NCBI GenBank assembly: GCA_008711295.1
Contig: VUYV01000496.1
Location: 182,898-246,897 of the forward strand
Reading direction: 5' to 3'
DNA length: 64,000 nucleotides
Source of the DNA: Anarhynchus alexandrinus
Taxonomy: Eukaryota; Chordata; Aves; Charadriiformes; Charadriidae
Part shown: piece by piece, positions 9,764 to 22,400 of the stretch
How the letters are laid out: each line of letters starts with the position of its first letter
Numbering within the stretch: the stretch's first letter is position 1
Notes under the pieces: model-generated
What the model was told of the DNA's origin: nothing
What the model saw: the letters and a program-made list of their open reading frames with translations, nothing else
The model's database searches: none
Translations under genes and position numbers: made by a program

Positions 9764-12700
9764 TCAGTCATCTGAGCTTTTGACTGTGGGTGCTGCTTTC
9801 TAGTAAAACCGCAGGCAGAAATACTGTTACAATTATGCCAGCGCTTAACCTCATTTCAGTTCTTTTATATTTATGTTTTGCTGTCTTTCCAGAGCTGTGC
9901 ATCTATTACGACAGCTTCTGTATTTGGGCTAAGCTTCAGCGTTCCTTCTAATTTTGCATAAATCGCAAGGCATGGCTGCCTAGTATCCAAATTAACTTTT
10001 TGTCATCAGCAGCCTTCACCACTTCCATCAAACAAAGGCCCTTTCTTACTTCTGCCACCTATATATCTGCAAATGATTTCTTCTCTCAATTCACAGATTC
10101 TTCTGATTTTCCCTAAATTTCCTGTAATTTACATCTGTGTGCCTTTTAGCTTCCTGCCAGCATCTACATTCTGAGACCATCAGACCCAGTCCTCACACTT
10201 TCCATTCTTCTGGTGTCCCTTCTTAATAATCATAGTCTTGTATTATTTATAAAAATAGACAAGCATTGACACCAAGCCACACATAAAAGCTGCACATACA
10301 CCTAGGTATTTGCATTGATTTCCAGTGTAACCACATTATCTATCTTTACTATTTTTTTCACGCTTTCCTGCTCGCGGTTAGTTCCATTTTGTTCTCCGTC
10401 CCCTACCTCTTTAGTGAGTGCTCAGATTTATGCATAAATTTATTCAATAGTCTTGTGAAACTTAAACGGTAAACTCTTCAGGGTATGAACTATTTGCTTC
10501 TCTCACATTTGTCTTTATTTGTTTTTGTAGAGTGCTAGGCATGCCCAAGTTTGAAAAACTAAGTATAAGGGCCAATGACATTAACTGCTCCAACCCCAAA
10601 GTCACATGCCACTTTGATTTTCCGGCTCTATATTCTGCATAAGGTATGTTTCCCACAGTCCAGGGAACAGGTTGGAGCCAGGGACTGAATTCATGCCTCT
10701 CTCTTAATTTAAACGTAGTGAAGAATCAAATATCTGGAGGACTATGGTGTATTGTAGGCATAAATTGCTACCTGAAGCTACTTGAGAGATGCCAAACAAG
10801 AGCAATGTTTTGGACTTTTGTCATCTTCATTGCTGTGGAGACATGGTGTTCAAGCTCCCATTCCCCACACACCCAAAACTCTCACTGGCTCCTGGTGCTG
10901 CTGCATAGAATTGATGAGAGTCAGCAGAGTAAAACTGCTCATGGAAAGCTATCTTCGGAGCTGATTTTGTCATCAGCAGAATCACATAGGTTCTGCTGAA
11001 TGTTTACAGTAATTCCTTTTAGTGAACATTCAGTAGTTTACTGCACAGAAACATTTTACGTTACTGATACCGTATTATCTCCTGGTAATTTAAAAATAAA
11101 AATATGTCACAACAGCCGAATATCTACAGTAACATATGTTATACATGTGATTAATCCATGAAGACATCCTGTGTGATTAACCTAATGTCCAGTATCTTAA
11201 ACATTAATTTATTTTAGTAAAACAAACTTTATTTCTAATCCCCTTTCCCAGAGCAGCTATACATATCCAAAAAAGAGGACTAAGCATTATTGCAAGAGAA
11301 AATAAAGATTATTCAACCGAATAGACAGAGAACAGACATTACTTATGAGCTGCTCATAAGGGAAATTCTTCTTCCCGTTTTGGAGGTGTACTCTGTAACA
11401 ATGATGACTCCCCATCTTGAAGTATTCACATTTATTCAGGTCTCTCTGTCCTGACAGCACTTCATGTGCCTGTGGTTTGGAAGCTACAGCCCTCACCCTG
11501 TAAGCTAACATGAGACTCAGTGCTCATTTAGGAACAGGCCTCAGAAGGAGCTGTTGAAGACTCCGGCATTCCAGGACCTCCTTGCCAAACCCAGCTCTAC
11601 AGAAGCACTGGCATCTCTTGATCCCATCAGTTACAGACTGAGACACCCTTCCCTGCATGACGTCCCTGGACCCTTCCACTTCTACAATTTTCTTCTGTTC
11701 TGTACTATTATTTTGCACAAATATTCATTCACTCATCACTGATAAAACTACAAATCACATTTTCCTTGCTTTCCTTGACCCCCTCTCCTCAGTCCCTTCC
11801 CCACTTGCACATCATCCTTTCTCCTTTTTTATTGTTATGCTTTTTCACTTATAAATAGATGTCTTTTTGTATCTGACCTTTGGTTTGCAAACCCTTCTCC
11901 ACCCTATGGCTCAGGAGAGGCCATTTCGGTCTTTCTGGTTTTGCAGTTCTCCCAAGAATGTAATTTCCTTGGGGAAAGGAAAAAGAAAAAGGAAAAAAAA
12001 GGAAAGAAAACCTTCCCCTTCATATCAAAATCCATTCATCCACTTCTAATTTTAGTTTCCCTTAGTGAACACTATCCTGTAGTTAAAACATTGGCAGATG
12101 AGAATATTATAGAGCTTTCTAGTTCAAGCGAACATTATTGTTAAATGTGATAATCTTGTCTGACAGTCTAGTAAACTGACTGACTGAACACGTCGGGCCA
12201 GCCAGATTAAGGCTTGCAGGGGCCACTTTACACTGCATCGTTCAGACAAACTCCATTTCCACAGGTAGTATTTGCAACAGGACCAAAACCAATGAACAGC
12301 TGATTATACCAGGACCAACGCTGGCACCTACCAGCAGATGATTTAACTTCCGTCTCACAGGGATGCCATACGCTTTCTTGGAAACCCTTCATTCACATAT
12401 GAGCTGAATGTCAAGTAACAGGACCATTGCAGGACCAAACCACCAGAATTGTTTCCTTCCCATGAGCTAAGTATCCTTTTTCCACAGACCTCCCAGTTTT
12501 CCTCATCTGGGAACAAGGATTCAAATTAGTATGTGCCATGCTCAACAAAGCAAATGCCAGCGCCTACAGGCATAGTCATACATGCATTTTTACTAGTAGC
12601 TCTACTTGCATGAGACCTCCTATGACCACTCATTCCTACCCTCACCCACCTTCCATTTCATTAGCCATTCCTTCCATCCCCAACCCCATTTCTATGCCAA

Positions 12701-13600
12701 CCCTAAATACAGATGCACCAACAAAACCGAGGCAGCTGTGAGCAGCATTACAGAGGTAGGAACAAAGGCTTGGGGAAGGGCAGCACTTCTTGAACAGGCT
12801 TTATGATGGATCAGATCACTTAAAAAAAGGAACTATCCCATGACATAGAAACAATCTGAACTTTTTACAGTTGACGTACACCTGTGACAGAACTAAAAAG
12901 GGATTTTGCCATTTTACATCAGCAAAAAGCAAGGGTGCAAATTCTAGTTCGTTTCCTAACCACTCGTTTTAGAGATTTTAGCCTGAACTCATAAGCAGAT
13001 ACTTCTGTCAGGTAGAATGAAGTGGGCAAGCTCAGGGATACGAATAAACTTCAAAGAGCAGAGCCCAAGAGGGCATTAATAGTTTCATCAATCCCCAGAA
13101 AATCAGCAAGGATGTGTCAAGGAACACCCACAGCATAGCTCATGTAGCCACTTACTTCTTCCTCTCATCTACCAGTGCAGAATCTTCTCCAGTTTTAGCT
13201 GGGTGCATCATCTTCCATCTTTAACTTTTCTCTCGTAATCAGTACAAGTCAGAATCTCTCACAAGGCACATCAGGCCTTGGGGAAAGTAAAGGGAGAAAT
13301 CATTCATGTACCTTCATGCATCACTGCCCTGAGATAGGAATGTAGGGCTATGCTTTCCTCTCAAAGAAGGAGGGAAATTGTAAGACGCTGGCTGCTTTTT
13401 GTTTGGATTTGTGTAGATGAGCGATTCTGTACTTTGCTTTCTATGCAGGGAAAACAAAATTTTAGAGAAATAAAACAAGCTTATTTAATTAGAAATCACA
13501 GTTCTGTTTTTAAGTTTTTTGCAAACAAGATGTCCTATATTTCAAAAAACTCTAGTTCTGCACTCCTAGACCCCTAGCTTGCATTAACATTTTGCTGATG
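9764..13600. other. Unannotated A+T-rich DNA
   Basis: A purine-rich A/G tract lies at about 11974-12010. The motif AGGACCA recurs several times at about 12278-12440. The ORFs here are short and unrecognised. No RNA gene or clear repeat is visible. Confidence 0.6.
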
Positions 13601-15472
13601 CGACACACCGAAGTAAAACATGAATAGAAGTATTTAAATTGTGCTGTTTCAGTTTTAATCTGATTTCTCTGTTACCACTTTAATAGCTCTTCCTTTGAGG
13701 ATTTTGTTGTCACCAAGCTCCTGTAGGATTTTGCTGGTAAATTTACTTGGCCTCCCAGTCCCTGCACAGATGGTGTGTTGTCCTGCCCATTTTGGTGTTA
13801 GCTATCCAAAGGGGGTGGTGAGTTAAAAAATCAGTTGATGATAGATGTACCTTTCAACCTTCAAATATAGTTATTTCACTCAAAAGGGTGCAGGACCAGC
13901 CTGCTTAAAGGCTCCTGAGTAGTTAAAATAGGAGTGTTTTGCCTCCAGTGAGTGAATCAGGGCTATGACTGAGAAGCACCCAGTATTTCATGTGTCTGTA
14001 CTCATCCACAGAGCAGAACCCCGGTGGAAGCACATGGAGGGAAAGTGGGCTCTTTGCCCTAAGAGTTTTTTTGCCCTGCTCTCATCCCCATGCATTGCAG
14101 CATGCTGGGAGGAGGCTTGCGCTCTCATTCATTTCCTCCTGCCTGCATGTCTCTCCTGCCCTGGGAGCCTTCAGTGCCTTTTACAAATTCATTTCTCACG
14201 CCTGGGAATAAAGGGTTAGCCTCCCAGATTCCAGCAGTAATAACGCATTGGCCAGGTTTTGAAATCCAGCATCTCTTTTGCATGTTTCCTTCTCCTGAGA
14301 ACGAGTTTGCTATCTTAATCCCAAGAGATTTTAATGCGTAAATTGCATGCCAGAGGAGAACATTACACACCCAGCCAATGTGCACAGAAAGCAGGGTGAA
14401 TCCACTACCTGATACATTGCTACTTGACATGAACTTGCTGCTGCTGGCCAGTATAGGAGTATTTCCAGTGAAGGTATTCAAGGACATCTTGCACAGAAAA
14501 GAGCTCCAGAAAACATATCACACATGCATGCATGATTGCTCCTTGAACTACAGCTAACTTTACAGAAAGCTGATTTAATATTGGCCAAACTGAAATAAAA
14601 TATTTCAGAGACTAAACTGACTGTGCAGGAGAACTGCAGAAGCTGTCCAAGTGGTTAAATAACAGTGCAAGCAACGGTGGACAACATGTTAGTGGCGGAG
14701 AACAGCTTAGGCATCCAGTTAGAGACATGTGTTTCATCGTTCTCCGTTATTTCAAAAGCAGGCATTTATAGCACCAGCCTGTTGCACATGGGTCTCCTTT
14801 TTTTTTCCCTGAAAAAGATCTTCCCAAGCTCATCTAGATGGTCGTCGCCTTACTTTAAGGTGAAATCTAAATTAAGTTCAGATCTGTATGTTGATATTCT
14901 TGTCAATCATACTGCTGCAATTGGTTATAGGAAAATAAAAGTGAGGCTGTATGAACAGAAGTTTACAAACAGTATGAAACTGAATAGGAGCTTCCATTCA
15001 GGTTGATCTAAACACAGTAGTTACATGGAAATAATGCATAGTAAAATAGGTAGGACAGATTGCAAGTAAATCAGTTTTCAAGTTATGTACATGAGTTCAT
15101 TATCTCATATCTTATTGTCTAGGATTAACATCACTATAGTTCAAAATCCTTTCCTCAAAAGCTGAATTTGTAACCGTTAACATCATTCAAATGTCCTGAA
15201 TTGCTGCTAGATAGAAGTCCAACAGTATTAATTTTACCTTTTGGCACGTAAATGTTTCAGACAATGGTAGTTCTTAATGTAAAACTTCATTCGTGTTTGA
15301 CAACTAAGTGAAAGAGAGCAATCCCTGTGCAGGGGTATCTATCCCATCAGCCAGTCTTGAATCCCATAAATACTGTGGACACAAAATTAAATTGCTAGAT
15401 TAGTAACATGTGAAACCTGTTCAATACTTGCAATATTCTAGCTTTTTTTTTCTTTTTTTTCTTATTCTCTAC
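13601..15472. other. Unannotated DNA
   Basis: The ORFs at 13965-14487 overlap on both strands and show no domain. A T-rich tract with short interruptions occupies about 15443-15460. Confidence 0.6.
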
Positions 15473-15640
15473 AGCAGTGTTTGGTCAACCTTTTTCAATG
15501 TTCAGATCTGTTCAAAGCTATCCCATGGAGCTACAGATCCCTGTATAGTAAATTTGAACTGGTACTTGTGTTAGTTACATTTTGGAAATTCCTTAGAAGT
15601 AGCCAGCAGACCATGGCTTGAACAGCATCTGTCACTTTTA
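15473..15640. mobile_element. Possible hAT-like transposon end (weak)
   Basis: CAGTGTTTGGTCAACCTTTT at 15475-15494, followed by 'CATGGAGCTACAGATCCCTG', resembles the 'cagtggttctcaacc' ends of hAT-type nonautonomous elements. No matching inverted end was located, and the resemblance is from memory. Confidence 0.2.
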
Positions 15641-16890
15641 GCCTGTTTTGAGAAGCCTTTTCCCTTTTTCCTTATCCACAATAGGGATTTAAAGGCAGTC
15701 TACTAATGGGCTGATATACAGCATAAAATAACATCCTTACCATCCTTAACCTAAAATAAATCACACGCTTCAGCCCTCAAATGAAAGACTGATAATTCCA
15801 GTGGTCACTAAAAGGGTCAGTCTATGAACAGAAGTGAATCCCACCTAATGGGCGCTCGCTGATTTCGCTCAGTTTTTTCACCCCACAAAGTTCTTCCCTT
15901 CTCCTTTTCCCTTTCACACAGAATGTTAGTCCTTCCTACTCGTCTCCTGGGGAAGCTCATGCAGAAAGCAGAGACCCATCCCACGGATAAATGAGAGGGA
16001 ATTTCAGATTAGAGCAACACACATGATTAAGGGGATAAAGGGACTGACTTACTGTACAAAGAGGGGTTCAATAAGATGAATACAACACACTAGTCTGACT
16101 AAGCATGGATTAAATTATGAAAAAGGCATGCTCATCATCTTCCCTGTAAATATTTGAAGGGTATAAACATGAGGAAAGGGTATGAACTTTAGTAGTTTAC
16201 CTTCCTGCATAAGAAATAATATCTTTGGTCAAGAGTGATTACAGCCAATGAGGAAGGACTCCTATTTCTGGCCCGACAAAACTTTTACCGGTTGCCCAAG
16301 TAGCTGTGTGCACACTATGAAATCATGTCAGCCTACAGCCCAGTCTGGCATGGGCGCAGCTCTTGGGCAGCTGCCTGTGAAGACTGGAGAGGTACCAATC
16401 ACTTTTCTGGGTCTGTGGGTGAAATTTCAGGTGGAGCCAACTAGGATAAGAAACACTGCCAGGGAAAGCAGAGTAGTCAGACTGTATTGTTCTGGGTGCA
16501 TTCAGTAATTCAAACCATGCATTGAAATGCAGTTTATCTCCACTTTGTCAAAGGAAATAAGACCCTTCAGCTTTTAATATTAACATAAATTAGAATCTAT
16601 TTCAGCTCAGTGGCATCTCAGCACAGGAAGGTATTCGGTGAACACAAGGTTATTTGCCTGCAGTCTGTCTTCTCTGTGTTTCCTCCACACCAGTCTTCTG
16701 GCATTGACTCCACTCTCTCCACACAAGCAAGTACTATACAACTATATTACACATTAAATAACATGACAGCTAGTTTTCCTCACACATGATATAAATGGTG
16801 AGTCTTCGGGGGGGGCAATATACAAGATGAGGATGCTGACTTTGAGTCAGAAAATCGATTCTACGGATGATAGGACAGCATGAGAGAGAA
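15641..16890. other. Unannotated DNA
   Basis: No recognisable gene, array or repeat. A G run lies at about 16809-16815. Confidence 0.6.
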
Positions 16891-16977
16891 GAGGGATTTT
16901 TGTGAAGCGCCTTGATCTAGCACCCACTAATCAGCTCAGGAAAACTCAGATCAAAGGAAAGCAGTATCATTATTTGT
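16891..16977 (+). mobile_element. Possible MIR/L2-type 3' tail
   Basis: TTTTTGTGAAGCGCCTTGAT followed some 40 bp later by GGAAAGCAGTATCATTATTT echoes the MIR-type tail 'tgtaaagcgctttgagat...gctatataa...attattatt'. The 5' part is not recognisable. This is an eroded fossil if real. Confidence 0.35.
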
Positions 16978-19130
16978 ACAGGTGAGTCGATTCCAGGCAC
17001 ACCCTCCGCACCTGAAGTGCAGAAAGCAGACAAGAAAGGCTATTGAGAAGAGACCAGTTCATGGTGGGATGGTGCTCAAAGACAGAATGTGAACTACTAA
17101 GCAAAACTCAGTCCGTGTGGTCACTTGAACTATGCAAAATTAACAGATTACACTTTAACAAGGATTGAAAATACTGCGAATTGTTTATGTCTAGCTGCAA
17201 AGCATTTCAGATATCTCAGTTCATTTTGTAATGGTCATTTCTTTAGGCTTCTTAAAGCTAGAACAATTTCCTAGAGAGAAAAACAGTAGCACCACTGCCC
17301 AAAGCAATTAAGACAAGACTGGACAACATTTGCTGTCAAAAGCAGCACAGCCTTAGCAGTGGGGAGCAGACATAAGAGATCTTTCCATAACTAATTTCTG
17401 TGCTTTATCAGAAAAAGATTTCCTTTGGTTTTGCTACATTCTTTTTAAGTTCATGCTCCTTTGTTCCTGTGTCTGATGTAAATTCAGAGATCGTTACATG
17501 ACTCTTTACACACCATTCTGTGCTTTACAGTCCTTTTTTACAATACCGGTTTTTAAAGCCTTTTGAAGCATTACAGACTCAACTGAATCCACCGATGACA
17601 TCTCATAGGCACAGTCATAGAAACAGAAAAAGGAAGAGCAGATCTTCATATCCGAAGTGCAATTCCACTCCATGCAAACTGCACTATCTCAATTTCAGCA
17701 ACATTCAGTTTTATTAAAAGAATCTCATTTTAATGCGCAACTTACTTATTCTCCTTGCAGCAACAAGTGCAGAAAAATGTGTTCGTACCTGTTTCACATC
17801 CCTTCCTCCCTGACAACAGGCCATTAGACAGCCCACTAGACTGGAAGAATGCCGTAGCTGTGGTTGACTGAATACCTGCTTTCTTCTCCCTCAGATTCCT
17901 CTTTGAAATGTGTTTTTCTCAGTAACAGTTTGTTCATGAGTTTTGCACACCCTGTACAGGTCCATTGTCTCTTGGTTTTTTGCTTGTCTGTATTGTACTA
18001 TACTTCCTTCATGGCGGCGTTTGGAAAATAGAGGAAAAAAGAACCCAGTCAGTCCTGATCTGAAAAGTTTATAATCTAATTCAGAGCATTTCTGGGATAA
18101 GAAGTGCTACGTGCCCAGAGCAGAAGGGGCCACACTTGCCATAGGGAGGGAGGCAGGGCTAACAGGGTTACTCAGATACAGGGCAGACCTCTGGAACAAG
18201 GTGACCTGGTAACAGACATGAGCAGGACCAAGCAGGGGCCAAAGCATCTCACAGGGGGCCACAGGCCTCTCAGCAGAGCAGCTAGAGTCTTTCTGGATGA
18301 GTCCCTATCCTGGACAGAGCAGTAGTCGCAACATAGATCGTTAAAATCGATCAACTGGGAACCTAAGGTCTGGATCCAGTTTGCAGGATTGATTCACTCT
18401 GACATCCTTGCCTTTTCTTCAAGGTCTCACCACCTCTTAGCAGCTGTCCTTCACAGGAGATCAGTCATTGCCCACTTGGGAAGAAATAGCTCATGGTGTA
18501 TGTCTCAATAAATGAATTGAAGAAGGACCCCAAACTTCTAGTCCACCGGCTCTTGGATACATCACCTGAATAGACAGACAGCTCAGGTTTCACTGAGCAA
18601 CTCCCCCAACTGCATGATCATCTTCCCTGGGCCCAATCCAACTCAACAGAAAAATTAATTCCAAAATGATTCACAACAAAGTGTTTCATTCATTCTGTGA
18701 AAAGAGTTTTCACAACTTTTTTTTCCCATGGGGAGAAGGAGAAGAGATATTTCAACTTTCCACCCCAGTTCAGGGTGGAAACAAGTACTGAAACATTTCC
18801 CCAGAAACGGAAGGTTTGAGGATTTTTGTTTTTCTGTTTTTTCTCAGCTTGATTTGTCTATTTTTAGGTGAGAAAGGTGAGAAAAGGGCAGAAGACAGAC
18901 ATGGCGATAGAAACTGGAAAAGAACTGCAAAGGATTGTTTTAGCACTGTACATCCAGTCTGAACTGTGGAAACTGCCACGAGCTCTTACAGACTGAAACA
19001 CTGTAGATGTATTCAGTGCATGCACTTACACAAGCAGAAAAAAAACCCTCTTGCTTGACTTTTCTTGCCTTTTTTCCTATCAGCATCAGAAACATGAGTT
19101 TTGCCCCTTGCTAGAGGCCTGAACTCCTGT
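16978..19130. other. Unannotated DNA with a G+C-richer patch
   Basis: The stretch 18100-18330 is richer in G and C but has no recognisable coding content. Otherwise it is A+T-rich with stops in all frames. Confidence 0.6.
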
Positions 19131-19450
19131 TCTGGTGAGCGTTCTGGAGTATGATTCAAAAAACGTTCTTTTTTGTCACTGGCCCCATTACCTAATGTTT
19201 TGCAGCCCTGCCCAATAAAGATTTATTCATCTCATATGTTCCTGGTTGTGACCTTATGTTCAGCCGCAGTTGGACTGCTTTGTGCTCCAAGGCTCTTGCC
19301 TCGGCGTTCCAAAGCCGGGAACTGCTGCGCCTGGGAAGACCAGCCTGCAGAGCCTCACTGGACAGTAAATCAGGCCTTGAAGGCCCAACCTTTTTAAATC
19401 AAGCACCCGGCTTCATCTGTTTTGTTATTGCACTAATACTGCCCTGAGGA
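19131..19450. other. G+C-richer patch with several CpG
   Basis: CpG dinucleotides cluster at about 19264-19335, next to an AATAAA (about 19215) in front of them. Two overlapping plus-strand frames cross it with no recognisable domain. It is too short for a CpG island. A fragment of an unknown repeat is possible. Confidence 0.35.
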
Positions 19451-22400
19451 AAATCATGAATAAGAGTCCAATATATTTCAAATATGTTACTTAACTGAAG
19501 CATGTTTTGCTTAAATTTTATTTGAATAGTGCATTGCTTAACTTTTCGTTGAATACCCTTTCTTTATGTGCTGTTTATGATGAATGTCTCTGATTCAACT
19601 TTTGTACTGAAAATAGGAGCCCGCCATGAGGGTTTACATGACTGAAGTGGGACTCGCCAGCCCCCTGGTCCAGACTTGTTTCACAAGTTTTCTGAAGTTA
19701 AATCTTATCCTTCCACAAACTACAGGCAGCTGTGTAGTTCAGCAAATGTGACTCAAAAGAGTTCTTTCAGAGTATTACCATCCTTCCCTCTCCCTTGCTG
19801 GCCAGAAGTTCATGGGGGCTCATCCCCACACTTCTCTTTAACCCTTCAGTATTCCGCCCCTCAGTCCAGCTGAACCCTATGACGTTTCCCTCCTGGTGAA
19901 ACCCTGTGGGAATTCTTGTGCTGAGAACTAACAACGGTGCTACTTTCTCTGCTCAGGGAAACTCTCCGGATAACACAGGAGAGGCTCAGTGCATCCCACC
20001 ACACAGCTACAAAAAATTTGCTGCTGGCGCATCTTAGAAAAGGTGGTGTTTCACTATCATGAAAATAGTTCAGAGCTATGCACCTTCTAATAGTTATTTG
20101 ACAATGATGAGAAGATCTTTGATATTAATTACAGCTGACTTCTCCTACTCATTGTGCTGAAAGTGGAGCTCAAACTGTGCCAGATTAATGGCCCTTTGCT
20201 ACTTATGAGGTTCTTTATGGCTAATTTGTCACCATCCATCAAGCTTTGTTCATACATTTACTCAACAAAATGAACAGGACTTTAAGCAGAGAAGGTGAGA
20301 TATTTAGTTAATAAAAAATAATGAAAGATATTTCTGAGACACTCTGATGAACTCAGTATTTGAACCTTTCAACCTGCATTTACCCAGGAGAGTATTTGAT
20401 GAGATCTTCCAATTTCCTTTAATCATTCCACTCAGTGTATTGTTTTTCTGTATATTTCACTATCTGTAACAAGAACTAAGACACCAAGCACATAAGGAAA
20501 ATAAGCTGTCAGTATTACAGCAGTGGTTGTGATGGGGAGGGGCTAATAAAAAAGTTATTTTATCTGCGCTTAATTCACTGTGGACTTTTCAAGGGACCTA
20601 TCTTTTGCTCTTGGCTTAAGTAGCAAAAAGTTGTGGTTGATGTGCTGTTGGTATCTGAAAAGTACTTTTCATTGATTTGAGAAGGAACACATGTGAAACT
20701 GGAATCATTGTGTGTTTCTTCAAGAAGCAAAAGTTCACCATAATATCAAGCCTTTCCTTCAGCTTTCCTCTGAGAGAGAAATCAGCTGTGTTTGACCTAA
20801 AAACCTCAGACCTAATTTTGAATAACTACAGAAAAACAGTTTTTAACAGGATTGCATTTCACTGTTTCAGACAAATGTGAATTCCTTTCCCTTTGCGTGG
20901 ATTTCTCTAAACAGGGAAATCCAATTCCCTTTAGATTCTTCCCCTCTGAGTGAGGATGAGACTGAGTCATCCTCCATTTTTTTGTCTTTGATGACGAATA
21001 TTACTCTCAACTTCCAAACAATGTCAGCAATGAAAACAGGGCATCTGGAGCTTGGTTCAGTTATACTTACAGCCTTCCAAAATACTACATAGAAAATATC
21101 CGTATGCTTAATTTTAAACACCTGAATACCTCCATTGGCTTTAGCTGGGATATTGCTAACATCAAAATTTGCTGGATTAAGACCATCATACTTATTAAAA
21201 CTGTGTCCCATTTGCAATAGTTATTTGGCATTGGTACAGCTGTGGCATTCCTGGCAGTGAAACAGGATTAACAATTTCTTGGTTTAAACATACTCGTCTG
21301 GGAGCACTATGACATTCGTGATTTAACACAACCACTTATATTGCAGATGTCACCTACATGCAAGTGTGTAGGTCTTCGGACAGGCCACACTTCATGGTCC
21401 CCCTGCAGAGAGCACTGCTAAGCTGTCAGACTTGTCTTTGAAAACTGCTAATTCCATTTGTGCACCTGTGAGTGCAAAATGCAAGACGTATGATGGAAAC
21501 GGTTCGAAAGCATAGCCCACTCTGCAGCAAGCAACAGATCTAGTCTGGAATTTTATGTCTTATTTCTTCAGTGATTCAAGGGTGGTTTAATCTAAAGCAG
21601 TGATAAAAGCAGAATGCTGGAACTTCAGCTATCCAAATTAAAGGCAAATAATTCTGTAGCAGATTACAAAAAGCCGCACACAGAAAATATGAATATTAAT
21701 GTATTGCAGTTTCAGTTGCCAGAGTCTTTCCTCCCTGCTGTCTTTTGCTCTGCTCAGCAATGAAATACGTGTTCTGTTGAGCCAGGCTCTTCTCACAACA
21801 GACAGGATGAAATTGTTTCCTTGGTTAGACAGCTCACCCTTGAGGTATGCTCAAAGAATATCCTTTTTTGCACATCTATACTGCAGCTTCCAATTAGGGA
21901 GGCAATATAAGCTGCAAGAAGCAGCGGGGGAGAGAATAAGATGTTCTTTCTCTCCAGACAGAAAATTCCATGCTGACAAAAAAAGTTAGTATTCGGCAAC
22001 TCAAAAAGTTTCTTTGCTTTTATTGTGCTTTTATTCATGTGAGAGAATTCACATACATGTGCACAACTGACTCCTTTCTTGGAGGCTGTTGGAACTGCAG
22101 CTCTCAGAACTTGAACTACTCAGAGACCTGGAAATGTTTATCTGATCCTCCGCAGTAACACTTTTATGGAGAAAAGCTCTTTTGTCCCAAGATCTTTCTC
22201 ATCTGCAAATGCAACACAGCCTCTTCTCTATCTGATAGTGGTTTTCCACTAAATTCAGTAATCTGAGCAAAATAACTACACAGATCTTACTATTATTTCT
22301 ACTTGCTGCTGAGTATTGATCTTTGTAGTCATTCCTAATGCAATACAAGACGAGAAAAAAAGAATTAAAATAGGCGGCAACAAAAAAACACTGCAGAAGA

